60,764 bases of DNA from Ignavibacteriaceae bacterium (GTDB taxonomy: Bacteria > Bacteroidota > Ignavibacteria > Ignavibacteriales > Ignavibacteriaceae), in contig JALNWB010000002.1 of assembly GCA_023231105.1 (NCBI GenBank), positions 1 through 60,764 of the forward strand, in the 5' to 3' direction. Positions 45,637 through 54,670 of this stretch are shown here, one piece after another. The notes beneath the pieces were generated by a model. It was given only the letters and a program-made list of their open reading frames with translations, was not told where the DNA came from and did not search any database. Made by a program: the position numbers and the translations under genes. Every line of letters begins with the position of its first letter. Position 1 is the stretch's first letter.

Positions 45637-46173
45637 TTATTTTTTATGTTTTCTTTCTCCACCTTTATTGCTTTTGTCACTTTTATTACCGCGATTTTGT
45701 CCTTTGTCATTTCCTTCATCTTGCTTTTGCTGCTTGATCCAGTTATTATGCTCAGGATGATTTTTGTTCACAAAGTATTTTGAATCCCGGCTATCGCGAA
45801 TTATCTGCTGATCGTGACGACCTTTGAAGGTGGAATATTTTTCTTTGTAGGTTTTATGGTTTCGCCACGGTTCACGCTCATTCACTACTACTTTATAACC
45901 ATTATATAAGTTGTAATTAGCATAACGCGGAGGTAAAGATGAACTGTAAATCCAACGTCCACCTTTAAAAAAGTAAAAACGATGTTGAGGTACATAGTAG
46001 TAACTATCTATGTCAGGTAGATAGTAATATTGAACTTCGTCATAACCCACCGGGCCCCAAACCGGTTGGCTGCCAACGTTAAAATTTACACTAAAACTCA
46101 CTTGTGCTTTTAGAGGAGCCCCGAGAAAAATTAAAATTCCCGTAATTAAAATGGTTAAATATATTCTTCGCAT
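45637..46173 (-). CDS. Secreted basic protein of unknown function
   Basis: The 178-residue protein has a signal peptide (about 1-23), an aromatic middle part rich in Tyr (GYDEVQYYYLPDIDSYYYVP, HRFYFFKGGRW), and a disordered Lys/Asn/Gly/Gln tail ending HKK. Similar short secreted proteins are common in Bacteroidota stress loci, but no function is known to me. Its 5' leader has a near copy upstream of the 44964 gene. Confidence 0.7.
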   Translation of the reverse strand: MRRIYLTILITGILIFLGAPLKAQVSFSVNFNVGSQPVWGPVGYDEVQYYYLPDIDSYYYVPQHRFYFFKGGRWIYSSSLPPRYANYNLYNGYKVVVNEREPWRNHKTYKEKYSTFKGRHDQQIIRDSRDSKYFVNKNHPEHNNWIKQQKQDEGNDKGQNRGNKSDKSNKGGERKHKK

Positions 46174-46283
46174 TTTTAGATTCTCCTTATAGGATTAATT
46201 ACATCTTAATAGTATGCTTTACCAAACTTTTTAGAACTTAGATCGCTTCATCCGGTTTATCCGATTGAAACAAAATCCCGCTA

Positions 46284-46314
46284 AAGCCCCTGCAACATTA
46301 AGTTACAGGGACTT
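46284..46314 (-). terminator. Terminator-like hairpin after the OmpA gene
   Basis: A 13-bp stem with two mismatches surrounds the four-base loop ATTA; the arms contain CCCTG and CAGGG. Confidence 0.6.
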
Positions 46315-46337
46315 TCATACATTGCTTTAAAGACTCG

Positions 46338-47450
46338 TTATTTATTAATAATTCTAAATACAATTCTTCTGTTCATTGCTCTGCCTTCTTCAGTCTCATT
46401 GGTTGCAACCGGGTTCCCTTTTCCGAAACCGACTGTTGAAAGTCTGGATTCAGCTATACCTTGAGAAACAAGATAATTTTTAACTGTTATAGCTCTATCT
46501 ATTGAAAGTTGTTGGTTATATTCTTCGGTGCCGATATAATCAGTGTATCCTTCAATCTCAACATTCACATCAGGTTTCTCTTTTAATAACTTTACGGATT
46601 TATCAAGCGGAATATATGATTCAGGTAAAAGGTCTGATTTATCGAAAGCGAAGTTTACGCCAACCAGAACCAATCTATCTTCTGAAATTGCTACAATATA
46701 TTTATCAACAACAATTTCTTTTATAACTTCTTTAGGGATATGTTTTTTAATCATATCTTCAATTTTGTTATAGTCAGTCATGTCTTTCATTTCCATTGTC
46801 ATTCCCTGGCAAGGTTCGCACTGCGGTGATGGTTTGCCTTTATCAAAGAAGTAATTGAGTCCAGCGCTGAGCACTATGTAAGAATCGTGTCCATTAACCT
46901 CTTTCGAGATATCCGGAATGATAGCTCCGTCAAGTTCCGAATTGCTTGTTTGATGATAACCAAACTCAGCTACAAAACTCCAACTTGGATTGAACTTGAA
47001 GTCAGCTCCAACGCCGACATTTAACTGAGTCCCGAATTTGTTATTATCCGGAGATACGGTTTGTGGGTTAGTTATGCTTTTATAATTTCCGCCAACTCCG
47101 GCAAACAGATAAGGTGAAACCGGTGCGCAGGGAACGAGATAATAGAGCATATCAAGATCGCCAGTTATAAGGTTTGTACTTTCCTTAATTAAGTTAAGAG
47201 ATGCATCGCTCCATTGTCCTGCAAGGTGAGCATAGCCGCCTCTTAATCGTAATCCAACATGCTCAGAAAAATTTCGCTGGATTGAAAGATATGCACCGTA
47301 GTCATTATTTAAAGCGGTTATGTTTACCGAGTAAAATCTGGGATAACTTAGACCAAAGCCAAATGCCCAGCTATCGGTTACTGTTTGTGCTTGAGAAACA
47401 CCAATGTTAACAAGTAACATCAATGCAAGCGTGATAAAAAAATTTTTCAT
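46338..47450 (-). CDS. OmpA-family barrel protein
   Basis: The 370-residue protein has a signal peptide (about 1-21), an N-terminal barrel (about 25-205) and a C-terminal OmpA domain (about 262-370) with IEGYTDYIGTEEYN and MNRRIVFRI. The linker carries one Cys pair (CEPC). It is an outer-membrane protein that grips peptidoglycan, related to the two OmpA genes nearby but without TSP3 spacers. It is flanked by terminators on both sides and so is probably monocistronic. Confidence 0.9.
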   Translation of the reverse strand: MKNFFITLALMLLVNIGVSQAQTVTDSWAFGFGLSYPRFYSVNITALNNDYGAYLSIQRNFSEHVGLRLRGGYAHLAGQWSDASLNLIKESTNLITGDLDMLYYLVPCAPVSPYLFAGVGGNYKSITNPQTVSPDNNKFGTQLNVGVGADFKFNPSWSFVAEFGYHQTSNSELDGAIIPDISKEVNGHDSYIVLSAGLNYFFDKGKPSPQCEPCQGMTMEMKDMTDYNKIEDMIKKHIPKEVIKEIVVDKYIVAISEDRLVLVGVNFAFDKSDLLPESYIPLDKSVKLLKEKPDVNVEIEGYTDYIGTEEYNQQLSIDRAITVKNYLVSQGIAESRLSTVGFGKGNPVATNETEEGRAMNRRIVFRIINK

Positions 47451-47565
47451 TTCATGTTTCCTTTTATTTTATTTGAAATTCTATCTAACTCAATTTTATT
47501 AAATTTATTTCCGGTCTTTTCTTCGAACAGTTCAGTCTATTTAGTACACTCATTTTGAAAATATA

Positions 47566-47592
47566 AGGTGAGGAAATGGTATCTCCTCACCT
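47566..47592 (-). terminator. Terminator after the 1531-residue lipoprotein gene
   Basis: AGGTGAGGA and TCCTCACCT form a perfect 9-bp stem with a 9-base loop; the minus strand continues TATATTTTC. Confidence 0.8.
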
Positions 47593-47604
47593 CAACTTGC
47601 TATA

Positions 47605-50600
47605 TTATGGTTTTACAATTATATTTTGATCTAAAGAAACCTGGCCGGCTGCTGCGCTTTGTATAAGTGCTCTGCCATCTAATCTTGCACCTGTCAGGAG
47701 CGAGATTGAAGTGCTGGCGATGATTGTTCCATTCATCTTGGAGTTTACACCAAGAGTGACTGCAGATCCTGCAGACCAGAAAATATTCGCCGGATTCGCA
47801 CTACCTGTCAAGACAACCTCGCTTGTGGCTGATGTAGTAATCGAAGTTGCACTTCGAATGATGAAGACCGCGCTCGCATCACCCTGAGCATCTAAGTACA
47901 GTTTTCCACCAGGAGATATTTCAATAGAAGTTCCTGATTCATAAAGACCTGGTACAAGTGTTAGACCGTTGATATTTCCTGAGATTGGTGTTGGGGTTCC
48001 ACGTACTGCTGCAGTTGCATCAAGATAAGCAAGGTTCGCATCAGTCTTAGCTAAAATTAACATCGCAGGAGTTGGAACTGCATCGTCGGCTGCAAATACT
48101 TGTCCGGTCACTTCAGGAGATGTCGAAAATGTATTCGAAGCGTCCGGTGTTAATACAAATCCAGTTATTGTTGATCGAGCACCCGGACTTATACCAACAT
48201 CTCCGGTAATTGCAGAAGTCGGAATGTTGGTGATTGCTGAGTTAGACAGAATCGCGAATCGTGCTGCTGATCCAAGATTTACCGGCAGTTGACCAACTAC
48301 ACTTACTGCAAAATTACCTACTAATATTCTGTCTCCAGTTATAGTAAACTGATAACTTGCAGTTGTGGATACTTCGATTCCACCTTCTGTCCAGTTTATA
48401 AATTTAAATCCGGCATTTGGTGTTGCCGTTACTGTTACACTGCTTCCCGAAATGTATGTACCCGTTCCGGACTGAGTTACTATTCCGTCTGCCGGTGGAT
48501 TTGCTGATAGTGTTACGGTATACTGTACAACTGTAGCAGTAAAGTTTGCTTCTAATGTTCTGTTTCCCATTATAGTAAATGTATAACTTGCATTTGCTAA
48601 AGGCACAACAAGTCCATTCTCTTTCCAGCTGGTAAAGGTATATCCAGGATTTGGAGTTGCCGTTACTGTTACACTGCTTCCGAAGTCATATGAACCTGTT
48701 CCGGACTGAGTTACTAATCCACCTGCTGGCGGATTTGCTGATAGTGTTACGGTAAGCTGTACAAGTGCGGTAAAGTTCGCTTCTAATGTTCTGTTTCCAC
48801 TTATGGTAAATGTATAACTTGCAGTTGCTGCGGGTATAACACTTCCATTCTCTTTCCAGCTAGTAAAGGTATATCCGGCGTTTGGTGTTGCAGTTACTGT
48901 TACACTGCTTCCTGAGTCGTATGTACCCGTTCCGGATTGAGTTACAGTTCCGCCTGCCGCCGGATTTGCCGATAGCGTTACGGTGTACTGCGTAACAGCA
49001 AAGTTCGCTACTAATGCTGTATTTCCGTTTAATGTAAAAGTATAACTTGTATTTGTGGATACAATATTTCCGTTTTCTGTCCAGTTTGTAAATGTATATC
49101 CGGGATTCGGTGTTGCAGTTACTGTTACTGAAGAACAGGAATTAAACGTACCGCTTCCAGTTGTAGTTCCGCCTGCTGCTGGATTTGATGATAACGTTAC
49201 TGTATAAGGAATGACTGTTGTGAATCTCCAAACATAGTTACTCGCCATTGAATTCCCAGCCAAGTCTTTAGCTCCGGTTGTAATCGTCGCTATATATGTT
49301 GTATTCGGCTTGAAATTAGTTAGTGTTGTAAAAGTTGCAGTAGTACCAACATAGCTCACAGTACCGGAAACAAATGTTGTTCCTCCTGTTTCCATTATGG
49401 TAAATATTGCAGTCGTTATAGTTGAGGCATCCATTGTGTTACTAAATGTTGCAGTAATTTGTTTGTTCAAAGCAACACACGTTGCGGCATCAACAGGATC
49501 TGTTGAAGTTATTGTAGGAGTAGTACTAACTATTGACGAACCTGTAGTAAAGCTCCAGACATAGTTGCTTGCTAGAGCATTGCCTGCCAAGTCCTTAACA
49601 CCGGTTGTAATTGTGACGGTATAAACGGTATTTGGTAACAGGTTGCTTGCTGGTGCAAAGACAGCGGTTGTTCCGGAATAGGATACAAAACCGGTTACTG
49701 TTGTTGTACCTTGTTTTAAGCTGTATGTTGATGTTTGAATAGTTACAGCATCCATCGTCTTACTAAAAGTTGCGGATATTTTTTGATTTAAGGGTACACC
49801 TGTTGCAGCATCAAGAGGATCTGTGAGAGTTACTGTTGGTGGAATCATGGCCACTGCAGAGCCAGTAGTAAAGGTCCAAACATACTTAGCAGCCAGAGCA
49901 TTTCCTGACAAGTCTTTAGCCCCGGTTGTAATCGTGGCTGTATATAGTGTGTTTGGGAAGAGATTGTCTGTCGGTGCAAAAATTGCGGTTGTACCTGAGT
50001 AAGAGACGAAACCAGAAACTGGCGTTGTACCTTGCGTTAACGTATAAGTTGCTGTTGTAATTGTTGAAGCATCCATCGTCTTACTAAAAGTTGCAGCAAT
50101 CTTCTGGTTCAAAGCTACACCGGTTGCAAGATTCAGTGGATCTGTGAGACTTACTGTTGGTGGAACAATAACTACTGCAGAGCCCGTTGTGAAAGTCCAG
50201 ACATAGTTACTTGCCAGAGCATTACCAGACAAGTCTTTAGAACCGGTTGTAATCGTAGCAGTATATAAAGTAGATGCCAAGAGATTACTTGCTGGTGCAA
50301 AAATAGCAGTTGTACCTGAGTAAGAGACGAAGCCAGAAACTGACGTTGTTCCTTGTTTTATGGTAAAAGTTGCTGTAGTAATTGTTGAAGCATCCATCGT
50401 TCTACTGAACGTTGCGGCTACTTTCTGATTGAGAGCTACAGCCGTTGCAAGATCAGCCGGATCCGTAGAATTTACAGTAGGTGGCGTTACAACTACTGCT
50501 GCACCTGTTGTAAAGGTCCAAACATAGTCAGCTACCAGAGCATTACCTGCCAAGTCCTTAGACCCGGTTGTAATCGTGGCTGTATAGAGCTTATTTGGTA

Positions 50601-52200
50601 AAAGGATGCTTGCCGGTGCAAACGTCGTAGTTTTGCCGGAATATGAGACGAAGCCTGAAACCGACGTTGTTCCTTGCATTAGTGTAAATGTTGCTGTGGT
50701 AATAGTTGAAGCATCCATCGTTTTGCTAAATGTTGCAGCAATTTTTTGATTTAAAGCTACATCTGTTGCAAGATTAAGTGGATCTGTGAGGCTTACTGTT
50801 GGTGGAATAATGACCACAGCGGCACCCGTTGTAAAGTTCCACACATAATTAGTTACCAGGGCATTACCAGTAAGATCTTTAGCTTCTGTAGTGATCGTCG
50901 CTGTATATGTAGTATTTGGGGCAAGATTACTAGACGGTATATAAGTTGCCGTAGTGCCAACATAAACTACCGTGCCGGAGACAAATGTTATCCCTTGCAT
51001 TAAAGTAAATGTTGCGGTGGTAATAGTTGAGGCATCCATAGTCTTACTAAAAGTAGCGGCTACTTTCTGGTTAAATGCCACACCCGTTTCGGCATTTGCC
51101 GGATCTGTGGAACTTACGGTAGGAGGAGTGACAATCGCCGCGGCGCCTGACGTAAAGCTCCAAACATAATTGTTTGCCAAAGCATTGCTTGCCAAATCTT
51201 TAACTCCAGTTGTGATAGTAACTGTATATAAGGTATTTGGTGCGAGATTAATTGACGGTGCAAAAATCGCGGTTGTGCCTGAGTAAGATACGAAACCAGC
51301 AATTGACGTTGCACCTTGTTTTAAGGTAAATGTTGCTGCGGTAATAGTTGTAGCATCCATCGTCTTACTAAAAGTTGCGGCAATTTTCTGATTAAGAGCC
51401 ACACCCGTTTCGTTATTAACTGGATCTGTAGAATTTACTATAGGTGGGGTGATAACAACTCCTGCGCCTGTTGTAAAACTCCATACATAGTTATTTACTA
51501 GAGAATTGCCAGCCAAGTCCTTAGACCCGGTTGTAATCGAGACTGTATATGCTGTATTTGGTGCAAGATTGCTTGAAGGTCCAAAAATTGCGGTTATGCC
51601 CGAGTAGGAGACAAAGCCCGGAACTGGTGTTGTTCCTTGCAATAAAGTAAAGGTCGATGTTGTAATAGTTGAAGCATCCATAGCCACACTGAAGGTTGCA
51701 GCGATTTTCTGATTGATTGGTATTCCTGAAGCTGCATTTACAGGATCTGTTGAACTTACAGTGGGTGGAACTATGGCAGCTGCAGAGCCTGTAGTAAAAC
51801 TCCAAACATAGTTGGTTGCCAATGCGCTGCCTGCAACATTCTTTGCCATGGTAGTTATTGTAACAATATAAAGAGTATTTGGCGCGAGATTGCTCGACGG
51901 TGCAAAAGTAGCCGTGGTGCCTGTATATGACACCGTCCCGGATACAAAAGACGACCCTTGCATTAGGGTAAATGTTGCAGTAGTAATCGTTGCAGAATCC
52001 ATTGCCTCGCTAAATGTTACGGTGACCTTCTGATTGAATGGCACAGCTACTGCGTTATTAGCAGGGTTTGTTGAACTCACCGTTGGTGTTGTAACAAGCG
52101 GAGGAGAATTCAGTCCGATCCTTTCGTCGCAACCGGTCATGATCATGACCAGCAACAGTGGGATTAACCACATCTTATAATTGTTTTTTATTTTGTTCAT
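47605..52200 (-). CDS. Giant lipoprotein: nine Ig-like, four InlB-like repeats and DUF3494
   Basis: The 1531-residue protein has a lipobox (MTGC, Cys24), then nine Ig-like repeats of about 102 residues (Big_5 type, each with PPTVSSTDP, FSKTMDASTITT and YVWSFTTG), four shorter InlB-B-like repeats of about 75 residues (YTVTLSANPAAGG to LEANF, about 970-1280), and a terminal DUF3494 domain (about 1300-1531). It lacks the type IX sorting tail and should hang from the outer membrane by its lipid. The form is that of a surface stalk with an adhesive or ice-binding head. Near-identical repeats suggest gain and loss by recombination. Element copy E lies 73 bases upstream. Confidence 0.9.
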   Translation of the reverse strand: MNKIKNNYKMWLIPLLLVMIMTGCDERIGLNSPPLVTTPTVSSTNPANNAVAVPFNQKVTVTFSEAMDSATITTATFTLMQGSSFVSGTVSYTGTTATFAPSSNLAPNTLYIVTITTMAKNVAGSALATNYVWSFTTGSAAAIVPPTVSSTDPVNAASGIPINQKIAATFSVAMDASTITTSTFTLLQGTTPVPGFVSYSGITAIFGPSSNLAPNTAYTVSITTGSKDLAGNSLVNNYVWSFTTGAGVVITPPIVNSTDPVNNETGVALNQKIAATFSKTMDATTITAATFTLKQGATSIAGFVSYSGTTAIFAPSINLAPNTLYTVTITTGVKDLASNALANNYVWSFTSGAAAIVTPPTVSSTDPANAETGVAFNQKVAATFSKTMDASTITTATFTLMQGITFVSGTVVYVGTTATYIPSSNLAPNTTYTATITTEAKDLTGNALVTNYVWNFTTGAAVVIIPPTVSLTDPLNLATDVALNQKIAATFSKTMDASTITTATFTLMQGTTSVSGFVSYSGKTTTFAPASILLPNKLYTATITTGSKDLAGNALVADYVWTFTTGAAVVVTPPTVNSTDPADLATAVALNQKVAATFSRTMDASTITTATFTIKQGTTSVSGFVSYSGTTAIFAPASNLLASTLYTATITTGSKDLSGNALASNYVWTFTTGSAVVIVPPTVSLTDPLNLATGVALNQKIAATFSKTMDASTITTATYTLTQGTTPVSGFVSYSGTTAIFAPTDNLFPNTLYTATITTGAKDLSGNALAAKYVWTFTTGSAVAMIPPTVTLTDPLDAATGVPLNQKISATFSKTMDAVTIQTSTYSLKQGTTTVTGFVSYSGTTAVFAPASNLLPNTVYTVTITTGVKDLAGNALASNYVWSFTTGSSIVSTTPTITSTDPVDAATCVALNKQITATFSNTMDASTITTAIFTIMETGGTTFVSGTVSYVGTTATFTTLTNFKPNTTYIATITTGAKDLAGNSMASNYVWRFTTVIPYTVTLSSNPAAGGTTTGSGTFNSCSSVTVTATPNPGYTFTNWTENGNIVSTNTSYTFTLNGNTALVANFAVTQYTVTLSANPAAGGTVTQSGTGTYDSGSSVTVTATPNAGYTFTSWKENGSVIPAATASYTFTISGNRTLEANFTALVQLTVTLSANPPAGGLVTQSGTGSYDFGSSVTVTATPNPGYTFTSWKENGLVVPLANASYTFTIMGNRTLEANFTATVVQYTVTLSANPPADGIVTQSGTGTYISGSSVTVTATPNAGFKFINWTEGGIEVSTTASYQFTITGDRILVGNFAVSVVGQLPVNLGSAARFAILSNSAITNIPTSAITGDVGISPGARSTITGFVLTPDASNTFSTSPEVTGQVFAADDAVPTPAMLILAKTDANLAYLDATAAVRGTPTPISGNINGLTLVPGLYESGTSIEISPGGKLYLDAQGDASAVFIIRSATSITTSATSEVVLTGSANPANIFWSAGSAVTLGVNSKMNGTIIASTSISLLTGARLDGRALIQSAAAGQVSLDQNIIVKP

Positions 52201-52273
52201 AATAAATTAGCTCCTGAGTTTAATTAGTTTTCGTTATTTATTTGTTACTAAGTTACATAGATGTTATGCGTGT

Positions 52274-52320
52274 GTAAATCGGTCTTAGGGATGAAAAAGG
52301 AACTACATCTTTTGGATGAG
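52274..52320 (-). promoter_or_regulatory. Conserved 47-bp upstream element, copy E
   Basis: AATCGG, GGGATGAAAAAGGAACTACA and TTTTGGATGAG are present. It lies 73 bases before the giant lipoprotein start. It is part of a duplication with copy F and is not an independent observation. Confidence 0.7.
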
Positions 52321-52435
52321 ACAACCTTGAGATGAAGCCGGGGTTCCCTAGAAAAATCAAAAGTATGTTTATCATTTAAATACCTTTATTACTCTTTATT
52401 TAGAGTTGTTTCAGAGAAAGAATAATTGGTTACTT

Positions 52436-52651
52436 CTATACATTTATGGAGTGCCAATTTATTCCTATTGCATTTACACCATATTGATAATCTTGAGTTG
52501 ATGGTGATTTGTTTATACGAATGACAATGACATATTGAGTATTCCTTGCAGATAGAAACGCGATCAACTTATTCCGGATAACAGCCGATATTACTATGCT
52601 GAGATAACCTGATGTTGAGTATAAAATGTTTATCGCATTTTGTATTTCCAT
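52436..52651 (-). pseudogene. 5'-truncated remnant of a small lipoprotein gene
   Basis: The frame codes 71 residues whose middle (SAVIRNKLIAFLSARNTQYVIVI) matches the C-terminus of the intact lipoprotein at 54344-54670 (TAVIQNESISFLAAKNTNYTIVI). The signal peptide and lipobox are missing and the original stop has been lost. DNA similarity continues past that stop through the intergenic part to element E and the next ATG. Confidence 0.75.
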
Positions 52652-52723
52652 AAGTTCTCCTCAAGAATTAATAACTCACCTTACACCATTTTTGTTTTAT
52701 CATTCTTAAAATTTTATAAAATT

Positions 52724-52749
52724 GTAGCACAGATTAAAGCCTGTGTTAC
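52724..52749 (-). terminator. Hairpin after DUF3494 gene 3
   Basis: GTAGCACAG and CTGTGTTAC pair with one mismatch around an 8-base loop. It may be a terminator or a REP-like repeat; no clean T-run follows. Confidence 0.45.
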
Positions 52750-52919
52750 GTAACCAAAATTGAAAAAAGATTTTTACGAAGGTGACTTAATAAGAATAAA
52801 GCACGCAATGTTTTGTCGTGTAAAAATTCCGATGCTATTTGAAATTACTCATCTTACAATTTCGCACTGAACAATTAAAACTTATATGTTGAAACGAAAA
52901 CGTGTTTTATCAATAAGAA

Positions 52920-54008
52920 CTACTTCATAAGGATCATCTTCATTGTCGAGACGAAAGATCCAGTTTCTAAACGGTAGAAGTAAACACCACTTGAAAGATT
53001 GAGTGATCCGTTGTTTACACTGAACGACACGTTGTAGTTGCCGGCTTCTTGGCGGCTGTTTACGAGTGTAGCAATCTCTACACCAAGCACATTATAGACC
53101 TTCAGGGAAACCTGAACTGCTTTCTCAAGACTATATTGAATCCTCGTGGATGGATTGAATGGGTTTGGATAGTTCTGGAAAAGGGCGAATTCTTGAGGGA
53201 CTAAATCATTCTCAACAGTAGTCACCATTGGACTGGTGATGGCATTGGCATCTAATGTAACTGCGGTCTGTGCTAACGCTTTACCATTCAATGTTGCGCC
53301 GGTATTCATCGCAACCGCTGTTTGACATAAGATGATTCCCTTCATAGCAGCCGTTGTTCCAAGGGTAACTTGCCCGGCAACCTGCCAGAAAATGTTGGAA
53401 GCTTGTGCACCACCAATCAGATTAACCATGGCACCGTTGCCCAATTCTAAATTCTGCGCTATTTGGAAAATCCATACATCGCTTGCGGAACCAGAGATAG
53501 TGACACCGGCAGCAGATACCAGAACCGCAGTACTCCACTTGTAAAGACCATGTGTGAGGGTCTGTCCGGTAACATCTCCGGTGTATAATTCAGTATAATC
53601 AGGCGATGTTCGTCCAGCGGCGTCAGTGTACGCGGTTTCCATGTCTCCCACAGCCGTAGTCATCTTAGCCGGAGTCGGGTCTGTATAGTCGGCAGCATAT
53701 ATCTTCCCAGTGACTAAAGATGATGTTGAAAATGTATTCGAAGGATTCGCTATTAATCCGAATCCGGTTATAAAACTTGCAGCTGCTGGGCTAACTCCGA
53801 TATCTCCAGTAATATTGGTGGTCCCCGTGGTTGAGATTCCAGTTTTTGCAAGGAGCACAAAATCTCCGGATTTTCCAAGATTAACAGGCGCGGGTGATGA
53901 TTGAGGTATAGCTACATTAGGTAACATAAAAGCAATAATCAGGATCGCCCCGAGAAAGCATGTCCAGTTATTTAAGAAAGTTGTTGAATTTTTTGTATAG
54001 TTTTTCAT
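52920..54008 (-). CDS. DUF3494 (ice-binding-like) protein with type IX sorting domain
   Basis: From ATG at 54008 the product has 362 residues: signal peptide (about 1-36), DUF3494 domain (about 40-265; LGKSGDFVLLAKTGI, GDIGVSPAA, NIFWQVAGQVTL, KGIILCQTAVAMNTGATLNGKALA) and sorting domain (NYPNPFNPSTRI to MKMILMK). An ATG four codons upstream (54020) is possible, but 54008 overlaps the stop of a leader ORF (TTATGA) and fits the N-terminus of the DUF3494 paralog at 37122-38432. It is exported by the type IX system. Binding of ice is unproven; surface adhesion is the alternative. Confidence 0.88.
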   Translation of the reverse strand: MKNYTKNSTTFLNNWTCFLGAILIIAFMLPNVAIPQSSPAPVNLGKSGDFVLLAKTGISTTGTTNITGDIGVSPAAASFITGFGLIANPSNTFSTSSLVTGKIYAADYTDPTPAKMTTAVGDMETAYTDAAGRTSPDYTELYTGDVTGQTLTHGLYKWSTAVLVSAAGVTISGSASDVWIFQIAQNLELGNGAMVNLIGGAQASNIFWQVAGQVTLGTTAAMKGIILCQTAVAMNTGATLNGKALAQTAVTLDANAITSPMVTTVENDLVPQEFALFQNYPNPFNPSTRIQYSLEKAVQVSLKVYNVLGVEIATLVNSRQEAGNYNVSFSVNNGSLNLSSGVYFYRLETGSFVSTMKMILMK

Positions 54009-54073
54009 AAGAAATTCCATGTAGTTAGTGAAAGAGTATGTGTTCGAACAATTGAGTCTTTCAATTTGTTCAT
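54005..54073 (-). other. 22-codon leader ORF, remnant of a duplicated gene start
   Basis: It begins MNK as the giant lipoprotein does, at exactly the same distance (73 bases) from element F as that gene from element E. It has lost the Shine-Dalgarno present in the other copy. Its TGA overlaps the ATG of the DUF3494 gene. Confidence 0.6.
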
Positions 54074-54146
54074 AATAAATTAACTTTTTTGTAAACTTAG
54101 TTTTCGTTATTTACTTGATACCAAGTTAAATAGATGTTGTGCATGT

Positions 54147-54193
54147 ATAAATCGAGCAAAGGGATGAAAAAGGAACTACACCTTTCGGTTGAG
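54147..54193 (-). promoter_or_regulatory. Conserved 47-bp upstream element, copy F
   Basis: AATCGAGCAAAGGGATGAAA, GGAACTACA and CGGTTGAG are present. It is the partner of copy E in the segmental duplication. Confidence 0.7.
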
Positions 54194-54343
54194 AGAACCA
54201 TCTGATGATGCAAGAATGCGGAAGAAAAAATAATTACTAGAATTCCTTTAACCGTTTTCTTTCAGAATCTCTTCAGCGAAAAAATAATTGGATGCTTCCA
54301 AACGCGTATACATTACCGGCTCATCCCTATTGCATCTACACAC

Positions 54344-54670
54344 TTATTGATCGACATGTACTGATGGGGGTTTGCCTGTACTAATGACAATTGTATAGTT
54401 TGTATTCTTTGCGGCAAGGAACGATATTGACTCATTCTGAATAACTGCCGTCGCAGTAATATTACCTACAGCGGCTGTTTGATAAGATGTGGTTTGTCTA
54501 GGTTCGATATCGTTAATAGTGAATTTACTACCTGCCGCGGTTTGTATTTTTACATTGACTTTTTCTGCCTGTTTGTTCGAGATGCGGAATTGAGGGTCTG
54601 CATTACGAGAACAACCGTTGATAAGAACGAAGAATATTAAGCCAAGAACACCGATAAGTATTTTTTTCAT
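54344..54670 (-). CDS. Small lipoprotein of unknown function
   Basis: The 108-residue protein has a lipobox (INGC, Cys20) and a single beta-rich domain with FRISNKQAEKVNVKIQTAAG and AVGNITATAVIQNESISF. No family is recognised. It is the intact parent or sibling of the remnant at 52436-52651, and lies upstream of element F and the DUF3494 gene. Element copy G lies 304 bases upstream of its start. Confidence 0.75.
   Translation of the reverse strand: MKKILIGVLGLIFFVLINGCSRNADPQFRISNKQAEKVNVKIQTAAGSKFTINDIEPRQTTSYQTAAVGNITATAVIQNESISFLAAKNTNYTIVISTGKPPSVHVDQ

Noticed and set aside
46241..46270. Possible inverted eighth copy of the upstream element (TTCAATCGG ... GGATGAA)
   Set aside because: It matches only about 23 bases with a gap and lies in the opposite orientation. 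The region is better explained as part of the duplicated leader shared with 44990-45062.
47605..52200. Direct repeats that might suggest a CRISPR-like or tandem array
   Set aside because: The repeats are about 300 bases apart, keep one reading frame and code Ig-like domains of one protein.
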